NCBI GenBank assembly: GCA_015060555.1
Contig: SUYG01000037.1
Span: 124,001 to 188,000 of the forward strand
Length of the DNA stretch: 64,000 nt
Reading direction: 5' to 3'
Source of the DNA: Physcousia sp015060555
Lineage (GTDB): Bacteria > Bacteroidota > Bacteroidia > Bacteroidales > Bacteroidaceae
Under the pieces are notes generated by a model. The model worked only from the letters and a program-made list of their open reading frames with translations, was not told the origin of the DNA and searched no databases. Positions within the stretch are counted from its first letter, which is position 1. Each line of letters opens with the position of its first letter. Of the stretch, positions 8,591 to 16,137 are shown piece after piece. Position numbers and translations under genes: made by a program.

Positions 8591-9700
8591 GTGATTACTC
8601 AAGATCAACTGAAGGAAACCCAAGAGCGCGTGGAGGCGCTCAACAAATACCTCGATATTCCCCGCAAGCAGATGGAATATGAAGAGGAACAGCTACGTAC
8701 ACAAGCACCTGATTTCTGGGAGGATGCCAAACGGGCCGAGGACCAGATGAAGAAGGTCAAGAACCTGGAGAAGTGGATCAAGGGCTACGCCGAGGTGCGT
8801 ACTTATGCCGATGAACTGTCAACGGCCTTTGATTTCTATCGCGAGGACCTGGTCACCGAGGAAGAGGTTGATGACCTCTATGCCAAGACCATTGATGCCA
8901 TCGAGTCCCTGGAGCTGCGCAACATGCTTCAGAAAGAGGAGGACTCCATGGATGCTGTCCTGAAGATCAACTCAGGAGCCGGTGGCACCGAGGCCCAGGA
9001 TTGGGCGCAGATGCTGATGCGCATGTATATGCGCTGGGCCGAGCAGAATGGCTACAAATGTGTGGTCAGCAACCTGCTGGAGGCCGATGATGCCGGCATC
9101 AAGTCCTGCACCTTGGAGATTATGGGCGACTATGCCTATGGTTATCTCAAGGGCGAGAACGGTGTCCACCGCCTGGTGCGCGTCAGTCCCTACAATGCTC
9201 AGGGCAAGCGTATGACCAGCTTCGCCTCTGTCTTCGTCACGCCGCTGGTCGATGACTCCATTGAGGTGAACATCGAGCAGGCGCGCATTTCATGGGACAC
9301 CTTCCGCAGCAGCGGTGCCGGTGGCCAGAACGTGAACAAAGTGGAGTCCGGCGTGCGTCTGCGCTACCAATACAAAGACCCCTACACGGGCGAGGAGGAG
9401 GAAATCCTCATTGAGAACACCGAGACGCGCGACCAGCCCAAGAACAAGGAGAACGCCCTGCGACTGCTGCGCTCCATGCTCTACGACAAAGAGCTGCAGC
9501 ACCGTATGCAGGAGCAGGCCAAGGTGGAAGCCGGCAAGAAGAAGATCGAGTGGGGCTCTCAGATACGCTCCTATGTCTTCGACGACCGTCGCGTCAAAGA
9601 TCATCGCACGGGTTACCAGACCTCAGATGTGGGCGGTGTGATGGATGGCAAGATCGATGCCTTCATCAAGGCCTATCTCATGGAGTTCGGCGGAGAATAA
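8591..9700 (+). CDS. prfB: Peptide chain release factor 2
   Basis: RF2 recognises UGA and UAA stop codons and triggers peptide release on the ribosome. The 369-residue protein has the N-terminal helical domain, the SPF-like codon-recognition region (VRVSPYNAQGKRMTSF) and the catalytic GGQ loop (SSGAGGQNVNKVESG). The start is a GTG at 8591 giving MITQDQLKETQERV. Many RF2 genes carry a programmed +1 frameshift with an in-frame UGA near codon 25. Here the corresponding region (NKYLDIPRK) is read straight through with no stop, so this copy has no such autoregulation. The small membrane peptide gene follows after 65 bases. Confidence 0.95.
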   Translation: MITQDQLKETQERVEALNKYLDIPRKQMEYEEEQLRTQAPDFWEDAKRAEDQMKKVKNLEKWIKGYAEVRTYADELSTAFDFYREDLVTEEEVDDLYAKTIDAIESLELRNMLQKEEDSMDAVLKINSGAGGTEAQDWAQMLMRMYMRWAEQNGYKCVVSNLLEADDAGIKSCTLEIMGDYAYGYLKGENGVHRLVRVSPYNAQGKRMTSFASVFVTPLVDDSIEVNIEQARISWDTFRSSGAGGQNVNKVESGVRLRYQYKDPYTGEEEEILIENTETRDQPKNKENALRLLRSMLYDKELQHRMQEQAKVEAGKKKIEWGSQIRSYVFDDRRVKDHRTGYQTSDVGGVMDGKIDAFIKAYLMEFGGE

Positions 9701-9765
9701 GTCCGTCCTGCCTGTGAGCTTTCTGGCCCGCAATAAGTCTAATAAGTCCTAAAAACTATCATACT

Positions 9766-9912
9766 ATGAGTAAAGCAAAGAAAGAAATGCGCGCAGCCAA
9801 GAAGGCTGCTCGCGAAGAACGTCAGGCCAAGCGCGTCATCAACTGGATTGTCGGCGGTCTGCTGGTCTTTTTCCTCATCATCCTCGTGGGTTATCTGTTG
9901 ATGTACGCCTAA
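9766..9912 (+). CDS. 48-residue single-pass membrane peptide
   Basis: A short gene from the ATG at 9766 to the TAA at 9912. The first half is strongly basic and helical (MSKAKKEMRAAKKAAREER), followed by one transmembrane segment (NWIVGGLLVFFLIILVGYLL). It lies between prfB and the CYTH gene, 3 bases before the latter, so it is probably translated from the same mRNA. The positive N-terminus and C-terminal membrane helix suggest a small inner-membrane protein with the N-terminus in the cytosol. I do not recognise a named family, and the function is unknown. Confidence 0.7.
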   Translation: MSKAKKEMRAAKKAAREERQAKRVINWIVGGLLVFFLIILVGYLLMYA

Positions 9913-9915
9913 GCG

Positions 9916-10401
9916 ATGGCTCAGGAAATCGAACGTAAGTTCCGCGTTCTTGACGACAGCTTCAAGGCGCTCGCCTACGACCACACGCGCATCGAACAAG
10001 GTTACATCTGCTCCGGTTCCGGGCGCACTGTGCGCGTCCGCATCCGTGGTAATCGCGGCTATCTGACCATCAAAGGCCCCAGCCGCGATGGCGGCATCAG
10101 CCGCTACGAGTTTGAAACCGAGGTGGCTTTGGCCGATGCGCAGGAACTCATGCAGCTATGCGAACTAGGCACCATTCAGAAGGAGCGGTGGCTTGTGCGC
10201 ATGGCCGATGGTCATGTTTTCGAGGTCGATGAGTTCTTTGGCGAGAACGAAGGCTTGGTGATGGCCGAGGTGGAGTTGTCTGCTGCCGACGAGCCCTTCC
10301 AGCGTCCTGCGTTCCTCGGCGATGAGGTCACGGGCGACCGCCGCTACTACAATGCTCACCTGCGGCGCTATCCCTACTGCATGTGGGGTGATGCCGTCTA
10401 A
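9916..10401 (+). CDS. CYTH-domain protein (inorganic triphosphatase type)
   Basis: A 161-residue cytosolic protein with the CYTH signature EIERKF at the N-terminus. Alternating charged strands follow (RTVRVRIRGNRGYLTIKGP, YEFETEV, EVDEFFGENEGLVMAEVEL), which form the triphosphate tunnel. Bacterial members of this length usually hydrolyse inorganic triphosphate or nucleoside triphosphates; a class IV adenylate cyclase role is less likely but cannot be excluded. The gene ends tail-to-tail with polA, and the two stop regions overlap by 4 bases. Confidence 0.85.
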   Translation: MAQEIERKFRVLDDSFKALAYDHTRIEQGYICSGSGRTVRVRIRGNRGYLTIKGPSRDGGISRYEFETEVALADAQELMQLCELGTIQKERWLVRMADGHVFEVDEFFGENEGLVMAEVELSAADEPFQRPAFLGDEVTGDRRYYNAHLRRYPYCMWGDAV

Positions 10402-13232
10402 TGCGCTTCCAGCCAGTTCTCACCCCATCCTGCGTCGGCTATCAGCGGCACCTTCATGGTGAAGGCTGCCTGCATCTCTGTCAGGACAATCTGCTCCACG
10501 CGCTCGCGCTCCTCGGGTAGTACGCTGAAGTTCAGTTCATCGTGCACCTGGAGAATCATCTTCGAGCGGATTCCTTCCTCGCGGAAGCGGCGATGGATGC
10601 GTATCATCGCTATCTTAATGATGTCAGCTGCCGAGCCCTGTATGGGTGCGTTGATGGCGTTGCGCTCAGCAAAGCCGCGCACGGTGGCGTTGGCGGAGTT
10701 GATGTCGCGCAGGTAGCAGCGTCGGTGGCAGATGGTTTCGGTGTAACCTTTGGCGCGGGCGAAATCGATGCTTTCCTGCATGTAAGCCTGCACGCGGGGG
10801 TAGGTGAGGAAATAGTTGTCGATGAGCGCTTTGGCTTCTGTTCGGCTGATGCCCAAGCGTTCCGTGAGTCCGAAGGCCGTGATGCCATAGATGATGCCGA
10901 AGTTGGCAGTCTTGGCACGTCCGCGTTCTTCGCGCGTCACCTCTTCAATCTTCTTATGGAAAATCTTGGCAGCGGTGGCGGCGTGGATGTCGTGGCCGAG
11001 GCGGAAGTCCTCAATGAGTCCTTCGTCGCCGCTCAGATGAGCCATGATGCGCAGTTCCACCTGCGAGTAGTCGGCTGAGAAGAACAGTTGTCCCTCGTCG
11101 GGGATGAAGGCCTTGCGGATTTCCTTGCCGTCGGCAGAGCGCACGGGGATGTTCTGCAGGTTGGGGTTCGAGCTTGACAGGCGGCCCGTGGCCGTGATGG
11201 TCTGGTTGAATGAGGTGTGGATATGCCCTGTTCGCGGGTTGATGAGTTTGGGCAGTGCCTCGATGTATGTACTCAGGAGCTTGCGTTTGGCGCGGTAGGC
11301 CAGGATCTTCTCCACGATGGGGTGTTTTGTGCGCAGTCGCTCCATCACTTCCTCGTTGGTGACGTACTGCCCGGTCTTCGTTTTCTTAGCTTTTTTGTCG
11401 AGCTGCAGTTTCTCAAAGAGCAGCACGCCCACCTGCCTTGGCGACTGGATGTTGAACTCCTCGCCGGCCAGCGTGTAGATTTCCTGTTCAATCTCCTGCA
11501 TCTCTCGTGTGTGCTGTTCTCCCACTTGCTTCAGGGCTTCTGTGTTCAGCCTGACGCCAGCCAGCTCCATGCTTGCCAGCACGGGCATCAGCGGCATCTC
11601 AATGTCGCGGAACAGCTCCCACGACCCTTCTTCCTCCAGCATCGGCTTGAAGACATTCTTCAGACGCAGTGTGATATCTGCGTCCTCCGCGGCGTAGGGG
11701 CACACCTCTTCAGGCGGCACGTCGCGCATGGTCTTCTGCTGTTTCCCGGCCTTCTTCTCGCCGATGAGTTCTTCGATGTGGATGGTCTTGTAGTGCAGAT
11801 AGGCTTCGGCCAGATAGTCCATTCCATGGTGCATCTCGGGTTGCAGCACATAGTGAGCAATCATCGTGTCGAACATCGGGCCGCGCACCTCGATGCCGTA
11901 GTTCGCCAGCACCATCAGGTCGTACTTCAGGTTCTGTCCCACCTTCAGTGTCTTCTCGTCCTCGTAGATGGCTCGGAACTCCTCCACGATAGCCTTTGCC
12001 TCATTTTGGTTTTCCGGCACGGGAACGTAGAACCCTTCACCCTCCTTGACGGCGAAGCTCAGGCCTACCAGTTCTGCATCAACAGCCTGCGTGGAAGTTG
12101 TCTCGGTGTCCATACTGATTTCCTTGGCCGAGCGTAGTTTTTCTATAAGGTTCGCGCGTGCGGAGAGGGTGGAACAGAGGGAATAAGACCCATCCCCGGC
12201 CTTGTCCGTTAGGGAGGGTAGAGGCTGCGCGTTGTCTGCAAGAGGAGCGGCAGAGGCGACGACTGTGGGCTGCGGGTCGGCAAAGAGATCCAGTTGCCCC
12301 TCAGCTGCCTTTGGCGACTGCTCCCTCCCTGAAGTTCCCCTCGCCCTTTGGAGAGGGGTTAGGGGTGAGGCCTGGGTCTCCGTCCTCGTCTTCGACCTCA
12401 TCTCCAGCCGCTCAAACATATCGTTCAGCGTCTCGCGATCAGGCTCCTGTACGGCCAACGCCTGCATATCCAGCGTGATGGGGACATCTGTGACAATTTT
12501 TGCCAGCCAGCGCGACAGCTCTATCTGCTCGCGGTTTGTCTCCACCTTCTCGCGTTGCTTGCCCTTGAGCTGGTCGGTGTGTGCCAGTAGTCCTTCGATG
12601 CCTCCGAACTGCTGTATGAGCTGCATGGCTGTCTTCTCGCCTACGCCCGGACATCCAGGGATGTTGTCCGAGGCATCGCCCATCAGCCCTAAGATGTCCA
12701 CCACCTGCTCAGGCCGATCGATGCCCCATTTCTTGCAGACTTCCGCGGGGCCGAGGACATCGAATCCAGGTCCCATGGAGCGGGGCTTGAACATGCTGAC
12801 GTGCTCGGACACCAGCTGCCCGTAGTCCTTGTCCGGTGTCATCATGTACGTCTCGATGCCCTGTGCCTCGGCTTGTGTCGCCAGTGTGCCGATGACGTCG
12901 TCGGCTTCATAGCCCTCCACCTCCAAGACCGGAATCCTGTATGCTTCCAGTAGTTCCTTGATGATCGGCACGCCAAAGCGGATGCCCTCGGGGGTCTCCT
13001 CGCGCTGTGCCTTATAGGGCGGATATGCCTTATGGCGGAAGGTGCCGCCATGCGGGTCAAAGGCCACGCCGATGTGTGTGGGTTGCTCTTTGGTGAGCAC
13101 CTCCTCCAGGGTGTTGACGAAGCCGAAGATGGCCGAGACGTTTTCTCCCTTGCTGTTGATGCGAGGGTTCTTGATAAAGCCGTAGTAAGCACGATAAATC
13201 AGTGCGTAGGCGTCGAGTAAAAAGAGTTTCAT
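10398..13232 (-). CDS. polA: DNA polymerase I
   Basis: A 944-residue replication and repair polymerase. It has an N-terminal 5' nuclease domain (MKLFLLDAYALIYRAYYGF; TPDKDYGQLV; ASDNIPGCPGVGEKTA). The 3'-5' exonuclease domain keeps its acidic residues (ISMDTETTSTQAV; YAAEDADITLRL). The polymerase domain has motif A (ADYSQVELRIMAHLSGD), motif B (RGRAKTANFGIIYGITAFG) and motif C (LQVHDELNF). The linker between the 5' nuclease and exonuclease domains (about residues 285-350) holds two in-frame GC-rich repeat insertions, described as repeats at 12187-12229 and 12336-12370. A -7 box (TAACTTTG) ends only 4 bases before the ATG, suggesting a leaderless or nearly leaderless mRNA. Confidence 0.97.
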   Translation of the reverse strand: MKLFLLDAYALIYRAYYGFIKNPRINSKGENVSAIFGFVNTLEEVLTKEQPTHIGVAFDPHGGTFRHKAYPPYKAQREETPEGIRFGVPIIKELLEAYRIPVLEVEGYEADDVIGTLATQAEAQGIETYMMTPDKDYGQLVSEHVSMFKPRSMGPGFDVLGPAEVCKKWGIDRPEQVVDILGLMGDASDNIPGCPGVGEKTAMQLIQQFGGIEGLLAHTDQLKGKQREKVETNREQIELSRWLAKIVTDVPITLDMQALAVQEPDRETLNDMFERLEMRSKTRTETQASPLTPLQRARGTSGREQSPKAAEGQLDLFADPQPTVVASAAPLADNAQPLPSLTDKAGDGSYSLCSTLSARANLIEKLRSAKEISMDTETTSTQAVDAELVGLSFAVKEGEGFYVPVPENQNEAKAIVEEFRAIYEDEKTLKVGQNLKYDLMVLANYGIEVRGPMFDTMIAHYVLQPEMHHGMDYLAEAYLHYKTIHIEELIGEKKAGKQQKTMRDVPPEEVCPYAAEDADITLRLKNVFKPMLEEEGSWELFRDIEMPLMPVLASMELAGVRLNTEALKQVGEQHTREMQEIEQEIYTLAGEEFNIQSPRQVGVLLFEKLQLDKKAKKTKTGQYVTNEEVMERLRTKHPIVEKILAYRAKRKLLSTYIEALPKLINPRTGHIHTSFNQTITATGRLSSSNPNLQNIPVRSADGKEIRKAFIPDEGQLFFSADYSQVELRIMAHLSGDEGLIEDFRLGHDIHAATAAKIFHKKIEEVTREERGRAKTANFGIIYGITAFGLTERLGISRTEAKALIDNYFLTYPRVQAYMQESIDFARAKGYTETICHRRCYLRDINSANATVRGFAERNAINAPIQGSAADIIKIAMIRIHRRFREEGIRSKMILQVHDELNFSVLPEERERVEQIVLTEMQAAFTMKVPLIADAGWGENWLEAH
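12187..12229. repeat. GC-rich palindromic element (type A) inside polA
   Basis: It begins GACCCATCCCCGGCC and contains GTTAGGGAGGG, so it follows the same plan as the copies at 45296 and 48807 (GACCCA, C-run, palindromic CCCTCCCGTTAGGGAGGG core, AGAG, CTGCG). It is translated in frame on the minus strand as part of the interdomain linker (QPLPSLTDKAGDGSYSL). The element accounts for residues around 334-348 of the polymerase. Confidence 0.8.
12336..12370. repeat. GC-rich palindromic element (type C) inside polA
   Basis: The core CCCTCGCCCTTTGGAGAGGG followed by GTTAGGGGTGAGG is almost identical to the copy inside the O-methyltransferase gene at 15602-15640. It is read in frame in polA as SPLTPLQRARGTS, in the linker before the 3'-5' exonuclease domain (about residues 287-299). 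Confidence 0.85.
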
Positions 13233-13236
13233 GCGG

Positions 13237-13244
13237 CAAAGTTA
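13237..13244 (-). promoter_or_regulatory. -7 box of polA
   Basis: The minus strand reads TAACTTTG. Only 4 bases separate it from the polA ATG at 13232, so transcription would start at or within a few bases of the start codon. Confidence 0.5.
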
Positions 13245-13340
13245 TAATAATTTTGTGAAACGGAGGCCGCAGAAACAGCAAATTTCAAGCCCTAACCCCA
13301 ACTTTAATCCTTAAACTTTAAACTTTAAACTAAATCTTCG

Positions 13341-13348
13341 TATCTTTG
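13341..13348 (+). promoter_or_regulatory. -7 box of the polyprenyl synthase gene
   Basis: TATCTTTG ends 8 bases before the ATG at 13357. The possible GTG start at 13348 overlaps its last base. The spacer upstream (13300-13335) is made of CTTTAAA words. Confidence 0.55.
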
Positions 13349-13356
13349 TGCCCGAA

Positions 13357-14325
13357 ATGTTAGAAGAAATCCATCAACTGATAGCTTCCGAGCTGGAACG
13401 CTACAAGACCTTTTTCCGTTCAGCCTTGCATTCCGACAACGAGCTCCTCGCTGCCGCCCTCAGCCATCTCACCCGCAAGCTGGGCAAGATGATGCGCCCC
13501 ACGCTGGTCATCCTCTGTGCCCGCGAGGGCGGTGTTGTCACCGACGAGGTGTTGCATGCTGCGGCAGGACTGGAGATGCTGCACACGGCCAGCCTGGTGC
13601 ACGACGACGTGGTTGATGAGAGCGACATGCGGCGCGGCCAGCGCTCTGTGAATGCACTCTTCGACAACAAGGCGGCGGTCCTTGTAGGCGATTTCATCAC
13701 GTCGAAAGCGCTCTCCGAAGTGGCCCTTACACATCATCTTGGTGTCGTGGAGCGGATGGCGTGGCTGGGTCAGACGCTGGCCGACGGCGAGCTGCTGCAG
13801 CTCAACAACACCCACAGCACCGTTTTCAGCGAGGCCGCCTACTACGACGTCATCTCCAAGAAGACGGCAGCGCTCTTCGAGACCAGTGCCTATGTCGGTG
13901 CCGTCCTCGGAGGTGCCGATGCTGCCACCACCGCTCTGCTGCAGCGCTTTGCCCACTTGGTAGGGCTCTGCTTCCAGATGCGTGATGACCTCTTCGACTT
14001 CGACGAGAGCCTCAACGTGGGCAAGCCCAAGGGCAACGACCTGCAGGAAGGCAAGCTCACGCTGCCCGTAATCTATGCGCTCAATGCCACCACCAACGCA
14101 CGCTACCATCATCTCGCCATGCGCATAAGGTCGCTCGAAGCTTCGCGCCAGGAGATACAGGAGCTGACGGATTTCACCATCCAGAGCGGTGGCATCGCCT
14201 ATGCCGAAGGCGAGATCCAGCGCCTGCGCGACGAGGCCCTCAGCCTCCTTGCCAACCTTCGCAACCCTGACGTCGCCGCGGCCCTGCGCCGCTATCTCGA
14301 CTACGTCATCCAGAGAACGGCGTAA
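13357..14325 (+). CDS. Polyprenyl diphosphate synthase (octaprenyl-type)
   Basis: A 322-residue trans-prenyltransferase that elongates farnesyl diphosphate with isopentenyl diphosphate, probably for the side chain of menaquinone. Both aspartate-rich motifs are visible: the first in LVHDDVVDESDMRRG, and the second in QMRDDLFDFDES followed by GKPKGNDLQEGKLTLPVIYAL. The length and motifs fit the IspB/HepT group. I chose the ATG at 13357 because the earlier GTG sits on the -7 box. The chain length of the product cannot be read with confidence. A GC-rich palindromic element and word repeats separate it from aroQ. Confidence 0.92.
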   Translation: MLEEIHQLIASELERYKTFFRSALHSDNELLAAALSHLTRKLGKMMRPTLVILCAREGGVVTDEVLHAAAGLEMLHTASLVHDDVVDESDMRRGQRSVNALFDNKAAVLVGDFITSKALSEVALTHHLGVVERMAWLGQTLADGELLQLNNTHSTVFSEAAYYDVISKKTAALFETSAYVGAVLGGADAATTALLQRFAHLVGLCFQMRDDLFDFDESLNVGKPKGNDLQEGKLTLPVIYALNATTNARYHHLAMRIRSLEASRQEIQELTDFTIQSGGIAYAEGEIQRLRDEALSLLANLRNPDVAAALRRYLDYVIQRTA

Positions 14326-14333
14326 GTTCAAAA

Positions 14334-14390
14334 GCTCCTCTCCCCGCTCCCCCCGTGGGGGGGAGGGCCTCGCAAGCGAGGGTGAAGGGT
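14334..14390. repeat. GC-rich palindromic element (type B), intergenic
   Basis: The core GCTCCCCCCGTGGGGGGGAG is a near-perfect palindrome. It is followed by GGCCTCGCAAGCGAGG, itself a small hairpin. The same core occurs in frame in the YfhO-type gene (19423) and, with changes, in the O-methyltransferase gene (15383). It lies just after the stop codon of the polyprenyl synthase gene. Confidence 0.85.
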
Positions 14391-14399
14391 GTAAGGAGT

Positions 14400-14496
14400 T
14401 TAAGAGTCAAGTTCAAAGTTCAAAGTTCCAAGTTCAAAGTTCAAGTAACTTTTATTCTTCACTCTTCATTCATCATTCATCATTCTTCATTTTTCC
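14400..14496. repeat. GTTCAAA and TTCATCA word repeats
   Basis: Two tracts of short words (AAGTTCAAAGTTC type, then CATTCATCATTC type) fill the leader of aroQ. No TAnnTTTG box is seen in it. Confidence 0.6.
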
Positions 14497-14500
14497 AATT

Positions 14501-14923
14501 ATGAAATCAATCCTTATTCTCAACGGTCCCAACCTCAATCTTCTGGGTCGCCGCGAGCCTGGCATCTACGGCGCTCGCTCCTTTGAAGCATACTTTGAAG
14601 AATTGTGCCAGCAGTACCCCGACGTGGAGCTCACCTATTTCCAGAGCAACCACGAGGGCGCCCTCATCGACAAGCTCCATGAGGTGGGATTCACGGCCGA
14701 CGGCATTGTGCTCAACGCGGGTGCCTACACCCACACCAGCATCGCCCTCCACGATGCTATCCGTGCCATCACGACGCCTGTCGTAGAGGTACACATCTCC
14801 AATGTCCACCAGCGCGAGGAGTTCCGCCACCACAGCTGCATCAGTGCCGCCTGCCGCGGTGTCATCTGCGGCTTCGGCCTCGACAGCTATCGTCTGGCCG
14901 TAGAAGCATTGGTGAAGAGTTAA
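14501..14923 (+). CDS. aroQ: 3-dehydroquinate dehydratase, type II
   Basis: This enzyme of the shikimate pathway converts 3-dehydroquinate to 3-dehydroshikimate. The 140-residue length is typical of the dodecameric type II enzyme. Motifs are ILNGPNLNLLGRREPGIYG (with the catalytic tyrosine region), YFQSNHEGALID, LNAGAYTHTSIAL, and the substrate-binding HISNVHQREEFRHHS. The ATG at 14501 begins the conserved strand MKSILILNGPN. The frame is open upstream through the word repeats, but that sequence has no protein character. The partner enzyme gene aroA is also in this window, far away. Confidence 0.96.
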   Translation: MKSILILNGPNLNLLGRREPGIYGARSFEAYFEELCQQYPDVELTYFQSNHEGALIDKLHEVGFTADGIVLNAGAYTHTSIALHDAIRAITTPVVEVHISNVHQREEFRHHSCISAACRGVICGFGLDSYRLAVEALVKS

Positions 14924-15014
14924 GAGTGAAGAAGGCTGCGATTAAGCGAGAGGAGAGTCAAGCTCGCTTGAACTTTCCTGAGCGTGAGCAGGCTCGACCG
15001 AAGGTCAATATAGA

Positions 15015-15770
15015 ATGAAAAAATCAGAACTTCATTTGAGTCTCGACGACTACATAGAATCCCACATCACGCCGGAGCATCCTTATCTCCACGCTCTGTG
15101 GCGTGCCACGCACCTCCACCTCAACTACCCGCGCATGGCCAGCGGTCATGTGCAGGGTCAGGTGTTGCGGATGTTGGTGCAGATGATTCGTCCGCGCCTT
15201 GTCCTTGAAATCGGCACCTTCACCGGCTACAGTGCCTTGGCCATGGCCAGCGCCCTGGAGCCTGGCGCTATGCTCCACACCTTTGAAATCAATGATGAGC
15301 AGGAGGACTTCACGCGTCCCTGGATTGAGAACTCGCCCTGGGCCGACCGCGTCACCCTGCACATCGGGGATGTGATGCAGATCCTCTCTCCGCTCCCCCG
15401 TGAGGGGGAGAACCTCGCTTTGCTCGATAGCGGTGTGCAGCCACTCCCTTCGCAGACAGGAGTGGGTGAGCCGTTTGATCTCGTCTTCATCGATGCCGAC
15501 AAGCGCCACTACGTTGATTACTACGAAGCCGTCTTCCCTCATGTCCGTCCGGGCGGTTACATCCTTGCTGACAACACCTTGTGGGGCGATCAAGTAATCA
15601 CTCCCCCTCGCCCTTTGGAGAGGGGGTTGGGGGGTGAGGTTGATAACGCCAAGTCCTCTCAGCTTCGCGGCATCATGGCCTTCAACGATGTCGTAGCCGC
15701 TGACCCTCGCGTGGAGACCGTCATCCTGCCCCTGCGCGACGGCCTCACCCTGCTGCGCAAGAACCCATAG
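15015..15770 (+). CDS. SAM-dependent O-methyltransferase (family 3) with two repeat-derived insertions
   Basis: A 251-residue class I methyltransferase of the catechol/caffeoyl-CoA O-methyltransferase type. The SAM-binding motif is LEIGTFTGYSALAMA (64-78). The metal-binding catalytic region is LVFIDADKRHYVDYY (157-170), followed by GYILADNTLWGD. The natural substrate is unknown. Two stretches do not belong to the fold: residues about 124-153 (SPLPREGENLALLDSGVQPL and on) and about 197-209 (TPPRPLERGLGGE). Both are translated GC-rich palindromic elements, placed in surface loops before the catalytic strand and after the metal-ligand region. Without them the protein is close to the usual 210 residues. 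Confidence 0.9.
   Translation: MKKSELHLSLDDYIESHITPEHPYLHALWRATHLHLNYPRMASGHVQGQVLRMLVQMIRPRLVLEIGTFTGYSALAMASALEPGAMLHTFEINDEQEDFTRPWIENSPWADRVTLHIGDVMQILSPLPREGENLALLDSGVQPLPSQTGVGEPFDLVFIDADKRHYVDYYEAVFPHVRPGGYILADNTLWGDQVITPPRPLERGLGGEVDNAKSSQLRGIMAFNDVVAADPRVETVILPLRDGLTLLRKNP
15383..15471. repeat. GC-rich element (type B) in frame in the O-methyltransferase gene
   Basis: The copy contains CGCTCCCCCGTGAGGGGGAG followed by AACCTCGCTTTGCTCGATAG. A related sequence, including the GAGAACCTCG and TTGCTCGA blocks, lies in frame inside the ECF sigma factor gene (52727-52810, opposite strand). The segment ends with GGAGTGGGTGAG. Confidence 0.8.
15602..15640. repeat. GC-rich element (type C) in frame in the O-methyltransferase gene
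   Basis: The core CCCTCGCCCTTTGGAGAGGG followed by a G-rich tail ending in GGTGAGG is near-identical to the polA copy at 12336-12370. It is translated as PRPLERGLGGE. Confidence 0.85.
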
Positions 15771-15789
15771 AAAAGTATAGAAAATGCAG

Positions 15790-15818
15790 ACAGGTCGCAT
15801 CGTGGTGATGCGACCTGC
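15790..15818. terminator. Bidirectional hairpin terminator
   Basis: An 11-bp stem (CAGGTCGCATC / GATGCGACCTG) with a short loop sits between the convergent O-methyltransferase and ferredoxin genes. It is followed by TTTGTTTC on the plus strand. Confidence 0.75.
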
Positions 15819-15841
15819 CTTTGTTTCTTGTAAGCTGCTGT

Positions 15842-16009
15842 TTAGCCCAGGCTGATAGCGCCGGAGGGGCAAGCGTCAGCACAAGTGCCACACTCGGTGC
15901 ACTCGTCGGGGTTGATGCTGTAGATGTCGCCTTCAGAGATAGCGCCAACGGGGCATTCGTCGATGCAGGTGCCGCAAGCAACGCAGTCTTCACTAATTAC
16001 GTAAGCCAT
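15842..16009 (-). CDS. 2[4Fe-4S] ferredoxin
   Basis: A 55-residue bacterial-type ferredoxin, read from the ATG at 16009. Two perfect cluster motifs are present, CVACGTCIDECP and CTECGTCADACP, each CxxCxxCxxxCP, in the usual pseudo-symmetric arrangement with INPDECTE between them. It serves as a low-potential electron carrier in anaerobic metabolism, for example for pyruvate:ferredoxin oxidoreductase. It has its own promoter (TTTG, 20 bases, TACTTTTG at 16085-16054). Confidence 0.96.
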   Translation of the reverse strand: MAYVISEDCVACGTCIDECPVGAISEGDIYSINPDECTECGTCADACPSGAISLG

Positions 16010-16053
16010 AATTGTAGATTGGTTTTAAATGAATAATCGTTTGGTTTGCGGGG

Positions 16054-16085
16054 CAAAAGTACTTACTTTTAGTGATTCACGCAAA
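16054..16085 (-). promoter_or_regulatory. Promoter of the ferredoxin gene
   Basis: The minus strand reads TTTG, 20 bases, then TACTTTTG, a full match to the Bacteroidota vegetative promoter, 44 bases before the ATG at 16009. Confidence 0.75.
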
Positions 16086-16137
16086 TAATCGGCCGATTTT
16101 TTTACAAGTGAATACCTAAAAATGGTCATCCCCCCAC

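Noticed and set aside
14935..15014. Possible gene or element in the aroQ-methyltransferase spacer
   Set aside because: The sequence (AGCTCGCTTGAACTTTCCTG and on) looks like an intergenic repeat but occurs only once here, so no call is made.
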